From: Adineta vaga
Lineage: Eukaryota > Rotifera
Assembly: GCA_021613535.1 (NCBI GenBank)
Contig: CP075496.1
Location: forward strand, 6,014,001-6,078,000
DNA: 64,000 nt
Direction: 5' to 3'
Shown: positions 36,784 through 48,200 of the stretch, piece after piece
How the letters are laid out: every line of letters begins with the position of its first letter
Numbering within the stretch: the first letter of the stretch is position 1
Program-made: the position numbers and the translations under genes
The notes under the pieces: generated by a model
Told to the model about the DNA's origin: nothing
The model's database searches: none
Seen by the model: the letters and a program-made list of their open reading frames with translations, nothing else

Positions 36784-38195
36784 ATGGCATCTCCGATGAA
36801 TTTAGAAGAACGATTTGATCGTGCAGTTAAAACTATTCAAAACTTACCAGCAGACGGTGAGATTATAAAATAGAATAGAAAAGTTTTATAATCGAAGTCA
36901 TAAATTGTGAATCTACCTCTAATGAATAAACTTTCATTTTAATTCTTTTCAGGCATAATTCAACCATCCAATCTAACAAAATTGATATTCTATGGTCTCT
37001 ATAAACAAGCCATGCTCGGACCTTGTAAAGAATCACGACCATCCATCCTAAACTATATCGGTCGAGCGAAATGGTATGATAACGATTCAAGATTTTAGAT
37101 GAACTTATTATTTTATTCAGGGAAGCATGGGACAGATGTCGATCGATGACAAAAGAACAAGCAATGTTAGCATATATTGATGAAATTCGAAAAGTAAATT
37201 AAAACTAATAGATAAATTTGAAACATGTTCGTATCCATCAGATCATTGAAACTATGCCTGAAACAAATGAACTACTAGAATTTGCACAATCGATGGGATT
37301 CTCCAGTAGATCTGTTGAAGATGAATTGATTATCTCAAATCTTTCATCAACAACAACATCAGCCTCTTCTTTATCGTCGTCTTCATCACCATTAGTTTCT
37401 GGTAATTAAAACAATTGACTTCTTTCTCTGTCTATTGCTTATTATATATTATGTAGATATAGATGATTATTATGACGATGCTACTGATTTAGTTGTACCT
37501 TCTCATAATCAACTAATATCCGATGATTCTAATTCGGTAAATTTATAAATAGAAGAAAAAACAAAGTGTCTTAAACAAAAATATATCCATTCATATAGGA
37601 ACAAACAGTAAAACCAATAACTTTACCCAATCAATCTTCACACAGTCGTAGAACAAATAATCGTTCAAATCTCTTAGTTTATTCTCAGCATTCAGCTAAT
37701 ATTGTTCGACATTCGACGTCATTGGTTCCACTAAATGATCCTAGTAAAGAAACACAACGTGCAATATTAACTGCATTGACAAAATTACAACGAGATATAC
37801 ATAATATATTAGAAAGACTCAATCGATTAGAAACATTAACATATCTTCTTCAACAAGTTAGAAAAAGTGTTTAAAACAAAGTTTTATTCATTTGTTTTTC
37901 TTTATTTTTCAGAAAGAATTGATGGCAACGTCACAAACAGATGTAAATGATGATCTGTTTCAATTCTATTCTGAATCTTTCTTTCTTTTTATTACAGTCT
38001 TCATCATGGTGGATGCCATTATCTAATTTTCGTCGTGGTACTACGGCATTTATATTACTTTGGCCATTTCTTGCCTTTTTTCTTATTCGGTTATTTCAAC
38101 GTGCGAAAATAATTATTCGGTAATGTTCTTTCAACTTTCCTTTTATTTCTCATTATGTTTTTCTATATTCTAGTTTTCGTCGTCAACATCTTTAA
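36784..38195 (+). CDS. ACBD5: ACBD5-like acyl-CoA-binding, tail-anchored peroxisomal protein
   Basis: Nine exons (36784..36856, 36953..37073, 37121..37193, 37242..37401, 37457..37536, 37599..37856, 37913..37942, 37998..38119, 38174..38195) give 312 residues. The acyl-CoA-binding domain is at residues ~8-95: LEERFDRAVKTIQNLP, TKLIFYGLYKQAMLGPCKESRP, IGRAKWEAWDRCRSMTKEQAMLAYI and IIETMPETNELL. An acidic segment DIDDYYDDATDL follows and resembles an FFAT motif. The coiled coil LTALTKLQRDIHNILERLNRLETL matches the ACBD5 signature. SSWWMP precedes a C-terminal TM (TTAFILLWPFLAFFLIRLF) and a basic end. In mammals ACBD5 imports very-long-chain acyl-CoA to peroxisomes and tethers them to the ER via VAP. 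The disordered middle is much shorter than in human. Confidence 0.92.
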
Positions 38196-38333
38196 ACATC
38201 TAATGTGAAGATGTATCCATTTTTGCTATATTTTTCCTATGTGATTTTTATATTTATTTTATATATATATAAACAAAATGCATGTGCAATAGATTGATAG
38301 TTCCGAACAGTTTATTTTAATCGATATTTTTAG

Positions 38334-39116
38334 ATGGCAACAATAACTAGTGGTGGTGATAGCGAACATTTAGGTATACCCAAAGCAGTGTTCGTTGAAG
38401 ATGTTGATAGTTTTATGCAACAACCAGAGAATGATTCTGCTGATACTGTAATTCGCCGGTAAGGATAGCGGGGAAAATTCTCTTTTTTTTGTAATTTGGA
38501 GATTAAGACACGTGTTGTTTCGTTTAGACTTGATGATTTAAATAGTAAATATCGATTTATGGAAATGAATTTATTACAAAAGAAGAAACGTTTACGGGGA
38601 AAATTACCGGATATTCAAATCTGTTTAGGTAAAATTCATTTGATTATATACTTTGACCGCATCGATCAGTTTGTTGTAGATATGATTGAACAACTTCGTA
38701 ATTATCGAGAAAAAGATACGAATATGGAAACAAATTTTCTGCTTGCTCATAATTTATATGGAAAAGCAACAATTCCACCAACAGAAAAAGTACAAATCAA
38801 TGTCTCTTATATAGATATCATATTCATTTACTTTTCGATTGTTTTAGGTTTGTTTATGGTTAGGTGCTAATGTTATGCTTGAATATCCTATCGATGAGGC
38901 CGATGAATTATTACGTGGAAATCAAAAGACAGCGCAAAGTACTCTTCAAAAAGTTGATGAAGATCTTGATTTCTTAAGGTAAGAAAATATACAAATCTAT
39001 CAATTGATCGTCTTCTATTCATAATCAATAGAGATCAAATTACTACAACCGAAGTAAACATGGCTCGTTTACATAATTGGGCTGTTAAGCAAAAACAACA
39101 GCAGAACAAAAAATAA
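38334..39116 (+). CDS. VBP1: Prefoldin subunit 3 (VBP1 homologue)
   Basis: Five exons (38334..38458, 38528..38628, 38680..38789, 38848..38978, 39032..39116) give 183 residues. Signature blocks: GIPKAVFVEDVDSFM, LDDLNSKYRFMEMNLLQKKKRLRGKLPDI, METNFLLAHNLYGKATIPPTEKV, CLWLGANVMLEYPIDEADELL and LDFLRDQITTTEVNMARLHNW. The acceptor of exon 3 is set at 38680. An upstream AG would break the reading frame, and the chosen site restores the family sequence. Prefoldin 3 is an alpha-type subunit of the hexameric chaperone that hands actin and tubulin to TRiC/CCT. Confidence 0.95.
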
Positions 39117-39759
39117 TAGAAACTCTAGTTAACTAGTCTTGTTTACAGATTCCACGGACGTTGTGTGGTTTTCTTTATACTCTATGTCATGTCTTGTTCT
39201 TGTTAATCACGTTTGTTTAGTTGTCCGTTTATATTGAATAACTTTTTTTTTCATCGATAAAAACAAATTGTCTATCTGTATTGGACTAGACTTTAAACAG
39301 CTTGTTATAAAAATATATAGACATTTTTACATTTTATTGATTTCATTTGTTCTTTAATATAAAACTGAAAAGTTGAACTCAAAACTTTTGAAGAAATTCG
39401 GATAAGTAAGTAGACACAAAAACTGCATAGCGGAGAATAGTCGCATTCAATTTACAATTTTCGATTACGAATTTTATTATTTCGATAGATGTCACATATC
39501 GACTAATCTATTTCATTAACTAAATTATTTCAATAACTAATTTCTGATAATCTATGATAAATAATTGTGTAAATATTTATTTTTCTATTTATTTTTTCAG
39601 TAAAACAATGTTCACGTCGAAATGAACCTATCAGAACGGCATTCTTTTTATTCACACAATGTTCTTTGTGTTTTCTCTTTCATAAAAGCTATCAGACAAA
39701 ATATATATCATCTTAACTAACTATCAGATTCGTTTTGTTATCAAAGGAAAAATTATACA
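39117..39759. other. Intergenic spacer before the lamin gene
   Basis: About 640 AT-rich bases between same-strand genes. It contains the prefoldin 3' UTR and the lamin promoter. No ORF or repeat is recognisable. Confidence 0.35.
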
Positions 39760-41619
39760 ATGTTCTCGTTGTTTCATCGTCGTACAGCTTCAGCTTCTCG
39801 ATCGGATTCTAATATGAAAGAAAATACGAACAATGGAACAAATAATTCAAAACTAAATGCTGAAAATCAGGGCCTTATTACACCAACACCATCAACAAAT
39901 AGTAATGGATTTAAACGTCGGACATTATCTGGTATTTCATTAGCATCTTCGTCATCTTCATTAACAACATCACCATTACTTAATATAACTCGTCAACAAG
40001 AAAAACATGAATTACAAACACTGAATGATCGTTTAGCAGTTATTATCGATACTGTACGACGTCTCGAACAAGATAATGAAAAATTACGAGTAATATTTGA
40101 TTCAATAGCAAACAAGTGATTTAATAGAATTTCTTTAGACTATTGTCAAATCGAATGCACAATCATTTGAAAATGAAACGTCAAAAGTAAAAGTATTGTA
40201 TGAAAATGAATTAGGTAAGAAATATTTAATTTCATCTAAAAAGAGATTCGACATATTTATCGTTTTGTAGATGATGCAAAGAAATTAATCGAAGAATTAG
40301 CTCATGAAAAATCTCGTTTGGAAATTGAACTTGAAAAGAAACGTTGTGAAAATGCAGATTTACAAACGAAGTAAAGAAACGTTTATCAAACTATCTTCTG
40401 ATGATAGACACCATTGTTTTCTTTTAGATTTATTCGTATGGATCGTGATGCACGTGGATCTGAATCTCGTTTCAAACAATATGAAACTGAAATAGCTGAA
40501 TTGAAAGCACGTTGTGATGGTATTTTATTTGATATAACACGTAAAAATGAAGAAAATGAAGTAAAATAAAATCTGTCATTCGATTATGAATAACGTCTTA
40601 CTCGATCATATTTTAGTCTCTTCAAAATATCAATGATGATCTTGAAAAGCAAATTTCTGCTTTAAAACGTCAACTTGAATCCGAAACTTTATTACGTATT
40701 GATCTTGAAAATAAGAATAAAACATTACGTGAAGAATTAGAATTCAATCAACAAGTGCATGATACTGTATGTTTTGAAACTATTGCTTTTCTTACATCAT
40801 CATAATCATCCTATTTTTAGCATATACAACAAATCAAAGAACACCAAACATATGAAAGTACGCATAATGATGGTATACGACAACAATATGATGATAAAAT
40901 TTTACAAGAATTACAAGAATTACGTACACAAAACGAGCAAGAAATGATCTTGTTACGAGAAGAAATTGCAGCACAATACGAAAAAAAAGTATGGATTTCT
41001 ATCAATTAGATTTTACGAAGAATTTCTTTTTCTATATTTAGATTGAAGATTCGTATAATATGAATCGTCGTCATCTTGAACAAATCAATAATTATCGTGC
41101 AGATTTAGCATCGTATCGTGAACGAGTTGAAGAATCAACGAAAGCTCGTGATGTTTGCAATGAAAAAGTGTTACAATTAGAACAACGTTGTCGTGATTTG
41201 GAAGATCGTACTTATCGTGCTCAACAACAGCAACATGAATCAATTATGGAACGTGATGATGAAATACAAAATTTCAAACAAATTATTGATCAGATGCAAA
41301 TTGATTATCAAAATTTACTTGATACAAAGATTGGACTTGATCGAGAAATTGCAACTTATAGAAAACTACTTGATTCCGAAGAAGAACGGTAAGTTTAACA
41401 TTCGATAGAATTGAATTAATTTTCGGATTTTATTTTTCTCTTTCAATTCACAGATTGAATATTTGCAGTCGAGTAAATTCGGTATCAGTAATGAATGGTG
41501 CTGCAACACCAACAATTAATGAGGAATGTGCTCCAGTAGCAACACAACGACAACGTCTCAAACGACCACGTCTTGTTGTTGATGATGATGATGATATTGT
41601 TATTACAAATGGTAATTAA
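39760..41619 (+). CDS. Lamin-type intermediate filament protein lacking the Ig tail and CaaX box
   Basis: Eight exons (39760..40089, 40139..40214, 40271..40370, 40428..40560, 40617..40766, 40821..40988, 41042..41388, 41454..41619) give 489 residues. The Ser/Thr-rich head runs to ~80. Coil 1A starts EKHELQTLNDRLAVIIDTVRRLE. Lamin-like coil phrases follow, such as SETLLRIDLENKNKTLREELEF. The rod ends with DREIATYRKLLDSEEERL near 435, giving ~354 residues, the long nuclear-lamin length rather than the ~310 of vertebrate cytoplasmic filaments. The tail is only ~55 residues, with an NLS-like RQRLKRPR and an acidic VVDDDDDIVI, then stops. Lamins normally continue with an Ig-like domain and CaaX box. 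The next gene starts 400 bases on, and I see neither in between. Confidence 0.87.
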
Positions 41620-42022
41620 TAACAAAGAAAATAGTAGTTGAACAATTTGTTTTGTTGTATAATAACCCCGGTTGTTAACTTTCTTTAAAAGAGAAACCAA
41701 ATCATGGTTTAGATATCTTTCAAAAAAAAAGATAAATAGATAGTGTTTTTTCTTTCTTATGTTCTTCTTGTTATTCGATTAATGAAAAATTGTTTATCAA
41801 TGAATTCAATTGTCATATATCAGATATTTTTTCTCTGTTCTTTCTTTCTTTCATTCATAATAGTAGATATGTACATTTGCAAATAAGTTGAAATCAATAA
41901 AATCAAACAGATTGTTTCTCTTTTGCTTCAATTCAAAGAAATATATATATTACATACAGATGATTTGATCACATGAGTTTAGATATATATATATATATTA
42001 AGACAAAATATAGAGAATATCA
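41620..42022. other. Short intergenic region, lamin 3' UTR / CNIH4 promoter
   Basis: AT-rich, with short (TA)n runs near 41941-41950 and 41986-41999. Checked for a further lamin tail exon; no Ig-fold or CaaX-coding segment was recognised. Confidence 0.4.
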
Positions 42023-42644
42023 ATGACGGCTTTCCTATTTGGTTTTGCTATGGTAGACAATCTTCTTCTATTGTTTATTAATATATATAATGTAAGTTTT
42101 TTGTTTCCTTTTGATCAAGATGATTACGAACATTCTGTGTAGATTATTACATTGTCTGATCTGGAAACCGATCTAATGAATGTTCGACAATGTTGCACTA
42201 AACTTAATCAAGTATGTATTTATTGAATGTTTTATTTCTCTTTATAGCAGATTTTTCTAGACATTGCTTCCCGAATTTGCATTACATATCATGTTAACAA
42301 TCTTTTTCATATTCAGTAATCATTGGTTTCTCTTTCTCTTCAATGTACCATTAGATCTTTGGTTTGCTTTTAAGTACATACTTGGTTTTTTTATGTTTTC
42401 ATTTCATAATTTCATCTATCTTTTACACTCAGATGTCTTAAACGACAACCCGGGCAATTAGGTTTCTATGATCCATTGGAAATTAACAATCGGATACGTA
42501 TTGCGGCAAAAATGCGAGTAAGAATTTTATTTATTCGATATTCATTCTATCTTATTCATTTTCATTTCCTAGGAGTTTCTCTTTCGATTACCATTTTATT
42601 TGATATGTTTTTTTATTTATCTTTTCTTGTTAGTATATTTCTAA
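42023..42644 (+). CDS. CNIH4: Cornichon family ER export receptor (CNIH4-like)
   Basis: Five exons (42023..42091, 42143..42211, 42261..42373, 42433..42517, 42573..42644) give 135 residues, near the 139 of human CNIH4. Matching blocks: FGFAMVDNLLLLFINIYNIITLSDLE, the next NVRQCCTKLNQ, LLPEFALHIMLTIFFIFSNHWFLFLFNVP, GQLGFYDPLEINNR, and last TM FLFRLPFYLICFFIYLFLLVYF. The LSDLE and FYDPLEI motifs are the cornichon signature, and the CC pair favours CNIH4. Cornichons are COPII cargo receptors; CNIH4 handles GPCRs and other membrane cargo. The final exon uses the acceptor at 42571-42572. A later acceptor before 42689 would give an unrelated C-terminus. Confidence 0.93.
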
Positions 42645-42944
42645 TCGATATACTCACTTTTAAACCGATTCTTTTTCATTTCTTTTAGGTTAATACAAGC
42701 ATTGATTTAAACTTGCGAAAATTAGAAACTTTTCAGATAGAATTCTTAAATAAAAAACAACAGAAAGATATTATTTTTTTTTGTGCTATTATAGTTTATT
42801 GTTTGTTATTAAATATATGAAATCCGAACATACGGGAATATATTTCTGACACGAATACTGTTCAATGAGGAAGAGTAATCAAATCATGAAAGAACTTTTG
42901 TAGAATGCTATACTTCTTTTTTTTGACGATTTCTTTTAGATTCA
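42645..42944. other. CNIH4 3' UTR / MTFMT promoter spacer
   Basis: 300 AT-rich bases. They include a reading frame after an AG at about 42688 (NTSIDLNLRKLETF...) that is not cornichon-like and is not called. Confidence 0.35.
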
Positions 42945-44334
42945 ATGTTACTTTATCATGGACGAAATCTTTTTCACCATCGTCTACGTACCTTTAAACT
43001 TTATTATTCTACTTCTATTATTAAACCGTTAAATGTAGCATTTTTTGGTTCGGATCTTTTCTCGATGGATATTCTTGAGCATCTCTATCGTTTATTTTCC
43101 ACTGATAAATCACGAATTGGACATTTAGAAGTAGTTACAACGATTTCGACTTCTAATATTGTAATGCGTGGTGCCGAAAAACTTCAATTACCAACGCATA
43201 CATGGCCTCAAGTTGATTCTCTTATATCGAAATCACCTATTCAATTTGATGTAGGAATTCTTGCATCATTTGGTCAATTATTACCCAAACGTTTAATCGA
43301 ATCTTTTCCTTTGTAATTTGAAATCTATACAATAATATCAAAGATAATTGATCTAAACTATTTAGAGGTATAATCAATGTTCATCCAAGTTTATTACCTC
43401 GATGGCGTGGTAGTTCTCCACTTATCTATACCATTGCTAGTGGTGATCAAATCAGTGGTGTTTCAATTATGGATATACGACCCAAACAGTGAGTAAGTGT
43501 GTATAATCAAAGATATTTTTCTTCTACGTATATTTTTATCATTAGTTTTGATATTGGACCAGTCTTAATGCAACAATCATTTCCATTAACAACTCATATG
43601 ACTATGTTTGATTTATTGAAAATATCTGCAGATATTGGTTGTTCATTAGTATATGGAAATCGAATCATTTGCTCGAAATTTTGATTTTCAATTTTAGTTA
43701 GACACAGTTCTCGAAGATCCAATTAAAGCACGGAAAAATGCACAACAACAAACATCAACAGGAATTACTTATGGTAATAAATAATCTTGTATTCTCTAAA
43801 TGAATGACATGTATTCTAGCACATAAATTAAATAAATACGCATTTTATATCGATTGGCACAATCATACAGTAGAAAATATTGATCGATTATATCGAGCAC
43901 TGAATCAAATCGTTTGTTTTTTGTCTCATAATCTATCATTTAAACTAACCATTTTACAATTTTCAGGCAAATCTTCGAACGATATTTCGTCAAAAACCTG
44001 TTCGTTTAAAACTTCTGACATTAATTCATGATCAAAATATTCTTGATAACTTGAATACTCTCTCAACACAACCAGGAACAGCAATCTATAATAAATCTCT
44101 GGAATGTATTTGTATTCGATGCAAAGTATTGAAGATATATTGACTTTTCTTGATTTACAAAATCATGAATATTTTTAGAATGGTTGGATTGGATTTAAAA
44201 AATTAGCGTATCAAAAATCAATGTATGCACGTGATTTTCAAAATGGATACATTAGTAAAACGGATAGATTCATCTTTGATTCAATACATAATCCATTATT
44301 CGATCATATTTATGATCGACGTCTTCCTACATAA
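42945..44334 (+). CDS. MTFMT: Mitochondrial methionyl-tRNA formyltransferase
   Basis: Seven exons (42945..43312, 43366..43488, 43546..43648, 43698..43773, 43820..43911, 43967..44125, 44179..44334) give 358 residues. A basic, hydroxylated N-terminus ([24 protein letters not shown]) looks like a mitochondrial presequence. The formyltransferase core shows [35 protein letters not shown] and the active-site block [25 protein letters not shown], where Asn and His are catalytic. [18 protein letters not shown] follows. The C-terminal anticodon-stem-binding-like domain includes NGWIGFKKL. The enzyme formylates initiator Met-tRNA in mitochondria using 10-formyl-THF. Confidence 0.94.
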
Positions 44335-44991
44335 GTCTTTTCGTTTGTTACTTGTTTAGTTTTCTTCTAATGGAAAAAGATAAAATATGATCATAGTTAC
44401 AGTTTGTTGTTATTCTCTCATGAATTTGTTAATCTCTAACGATATTGTAATACGATATGAACCATAAAGATTTCAAACAGATTCTTTTTGTACAATCTTC
44501 ATATTTATCTTTTAGAACAAGAAAAACATAATGCTATTTTGATTTTTAGTGTGATGAGTCATGATCACAATATCTCATCGAATTAACACGTCATGCATAT
44601 AATGTTCTTGATCGTTAACATATACTATTGTAGAAACAAATTGTCATGGCTTATCTCCCATACTTAATACAGAGAAATTGACTATGAGTAAAGCAATATT
44701 TATGGTTTATCGATGTCCTATCATGATTTCATGTAGAAGTTTTTGACATAAACAACTCAAAATTCCTTTTACTAGTTTGTTTCTTAATTCCAAACCATTA
44801 TTTCCATGTTATAGCAATCATAAATATAAATGATGTATTTTGAAGCATATGCTATTTTAAGCCAAACTGATGACGAATAAAGGTATTCTCTTTCTTGCCG
44901 AAAAAGAAAATATACGTACTCTATAATCTGTATAAATCGAAAGCAATATCATTATTATATTCGTTTTCAAAAAACAAACAGTAAATCGTCA
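44335..44991. other. Intergenic spacer before the small-peptide ORF
   Basis: AT-rich, no recognisable ORF, repeat or RNA gene. It would contain the promoter of the 44992 ORF. Confidence 0.35.
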
Positions 44992-45168
44992 ATGGCCTCG
45001 CTATACTACCTTATCACAATTAGTATTTTATTGCTTTTGGTATTTGCAACACTAGCTCGTGTAATACAGCCAGACTCTCACAATTTAAACAGAGATGGAC
45101 AACAGTTTCATCAAGATCGAAATCTCTTGGACCGTATACGTGCAAAGCGTCGAGAGCTCATTCATTGA
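44992..45168 (+). CDS. Putative small secreted peptide, 58 residues
   Basis: The ORF begins MASLYYLITISILLLLVFATLARV, a convincing signal peptide with a small-residue cleavage region. It is followed by a polar 35-residue remainder with no cysteine: IQPDSHNLNRDGQQFHQD then RNLLDRIRAKRRELIH. A dibasic/tribasic KRR near the C-terminus could be a convertase site, as in peptide hormone precursors, but no amidation Gly precedes it. It might instead be a single-pass membrane micropeptide. A possible splice donor (GTATAC) lies inside the ORF, so this could be the first exon of a longer gene whose intron would then cover the repeat array. No family recognised. It immediately precedes the ~90-bp tandem array. 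Confidence 0.5.
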   Translation: MASLYYLITISILLLLVFATLARVIQPDSHNLNRDGQQFHQDRNLLDRIRAKRRELIH

Positions 45169-45214
45169 TCCAATGACTACGCAAAATATATGCAGACTTA
45201 TTTCATAGAATGAA

Positions 45215-48200
45215 GAGACAGCGTATAGTTGAAGAAAACTAGTATGATATATTCAAAAATCACATGAATAAAAAAATAAGTTATGAATTGCGTTTCTTTC
45301 TTGCGAACATCGAATATATGTGAAGTGAATATGTACAATAAGTTCAGAAATAATATAAGTTTGTATAAATACTACATGTTTCTCTCTTTATTTCGAAGTG
45401 ACGACATAGACAAATGAAATCAGATGAAACTATTCAGTGATCACATCAACTCAAAATTAAAGGATAAACTTTTGCTCTTTTGTTGATTGATAAATACATT
45501 TATGAACAATAAGTACGAAACGATTTATTCACTGATAATGAGTGTTTCATAACCTAAGCTGGATTCTATTCTTCAATTTCAAACAAATGATAATTGGAAA
45601 GAGTCGATACAGATTGTTCAATATTGATGCAAGTATTAATATGTATAACGCATATTTTCTTTGTGGTTTAATGTACAAATATTATCGAAAAGAATCTGAA
45701 AATATTATCTATTGTTGACATAACTGTACACATATCTTATCATTCCGTTTTCAATGATTCTTAATTATCTTATAATTGAACAACGTTATCCTAAGTTATT
45801 CATTAACAATATATTGGCGAAAAGATAAACAATAAACTTCTATTTTCTGACTCACTAGAATATAGTTGAAGGATATTACGTGGGAATATTCATTCATCTT
45901 ATGAATTCAAAAATTTATCAAAAACATCTTACTTTACACGTGTAATACATATATAAGTGAAAAATGCTATTGTCATATCTTCGAATAATATGTAGTTTCG
46001 ATCACGCACTACAAGTTCTTTGTTTTTAGCTTACCGTTTGCACATTATTGAAGATATTTATGATCATGAGTTCGTTTACCACATGATTTTGAATATTTTG
46101 AATGAACTTCTCTATTTCAAAATAAGATGATTGTATATTGGAAAAGAGACACTACGATACGTTCATTTGTCACGTGTACTTAAAAATCCATGCAACATTC
46201 CATAGTTGTCTTTTAAGCAAACATATAAATGAAAAAAGCCAGGTGAGAATATTCACTTATCTTTTCATTCGAACACACATCAATTAGCTACATTTCTGTG
46301 TTTGGAAATTATCGTATAGTTGAATAGACCTTAAGTCACATATTCAAAAACAATGTAAGTTTCTGAAGACGTTACAAATCATTTCTTTAACTTTGGGATC
46401 GGTACATAAATGAAGATAATCACGATGACCTGTTCATTATTCATGTTCATTTATGAATTTATTATATGCATTATGTTCTTTCGATCATTATTCACACATA
46501 TTTGAAAACAACTAGGACTGTATATTCATTGATCATGTAAGTCCTAGCACTGAGTCGAGACTGTCCTCTTGGAGTTGTGATTTAAACATAAATGAAGAAT
46601 AACTGATTGAATTATTCATCAACCTAGTACATCAATACATATTCTAGGAACTATCATTTTCTATAATAGAGAAAATGTATACTAGAACAAAATCGGAATG
46701 TAGTGTTCAATGATCACGTCAATTTTCAATCATGATCCCCTGTCTCTTTGCCTTTTGAATTGATCATATAATCGAAAAATACGATACTGACCTATTCATT
46801 ATTCATGTGAAAACAAATCATGTTTGTAAACTTTACCTATTTATTGAAAAGTAACAGTTAATCAAATAGAAGTCACTTTAATATGTTCATCAATTACATA
46901 CATTTCAAAATACATTATGGTTTATCTCAAATACTTCGAAATGGATATACATAGTAGAACAAACAGATTGAGATGTGTTCGTTATACTTGTTTGTACAAA
47001 GATATATTTAGAACATGTACTTCTTGCTGAAAATTAACCATATAATTGTTGAAAATCAGGGATAAATTATTCAACAATGGTTTGATCATACACACTTAAC
47101 TGTAAATTTTACTTTTGCTTCACAATGATCATATATTTAAAAAGAGTCATTCTAAGATGTTCATTGATTATGTTATTTGAATAAGATCATAGAAACATTT
47201 TACTCCTACTAAGAAATGGTTCTATAGTCGATGAAAACCTTTGAAATGTATGCATTGACTATGTATATTCAAATAAAAGGTGTAACCTATTTCTCATCGT
47301 TCTATTATTAATCTAAATTTGAACAGATCCATGTTCAAATATTCGATGAGTATGTCTACCTGAGAACATACTATGCATCTTTGTTCTTACGTTTGAAATG
47401 AGCATATAGGTGAAGAAAAGCATCATATTTCATTTATTTATGACATTATATGAAAAATATACCGTCAATTTACTTTCTTTATTTCAATCGAATTAAATAA
47501 TTGACCTAACTCAAAAAGACATGTTCACTAGCCATCTATATACTATAATACATAACAAAATGAATCTATTTCGAAGTGAGTAATGTTTATAAGTGAAAAG
47601 AATCTGCTAACATGTTCACTAGTTATGTAGATCCAATGGTATCTAATGAAATTCTTCTCTCTACAACGGAATCATTATGTAACTGAAGAGATTCTCATTG
47701 ACTAGTTTATAAAACATATAGATTCATAGAAAGCTTCAGAGTTTTTCTTCCTAACTTTATTATCAGTGTTTTAGTGAACAGTCTCAATATGATCTATTCA
47801 TTAACTACAGAAATATGAACATATAGGATGAATACTATCTTTTTTGATACATCCGAGTAAATAATTGAAGAGAATAACCATCAGATATTCATAAAGTATA
47901 TGATTTCAAAATAAGATTAGAGTCATCCCTGTGCAATCCCTAAGAGATAGATATGTTAAACGATTTACTTTATCTTGTTCATGAACTACGAAAAGTCCAG
48001 CATATGCTTGAAACGTTTTCTATGTATTCTTGTAGCAGTAATGTAACAGAAGAATTACAAAATAAATCAGTCATAAATCCAGTGAGTTTCAGTATTGATC
48101 ATGTATGCGCTATCTCTATTTTCAAATCTGCATATAAATGAAAAGATCTTCGATGACATGTTCATCAATCATGTAAAACTAAAGAGACGAAATGAATTTT

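Noticed and set aside
42689-42821. Alternative last exon for the cornichon gene (NTSIDLNLRKLETFQIEFL...)
   Set aside because: The acceptor at 42571-42572 gives a C-terminal TM matching CNIH4, while this frame gives a non-cornichon end.
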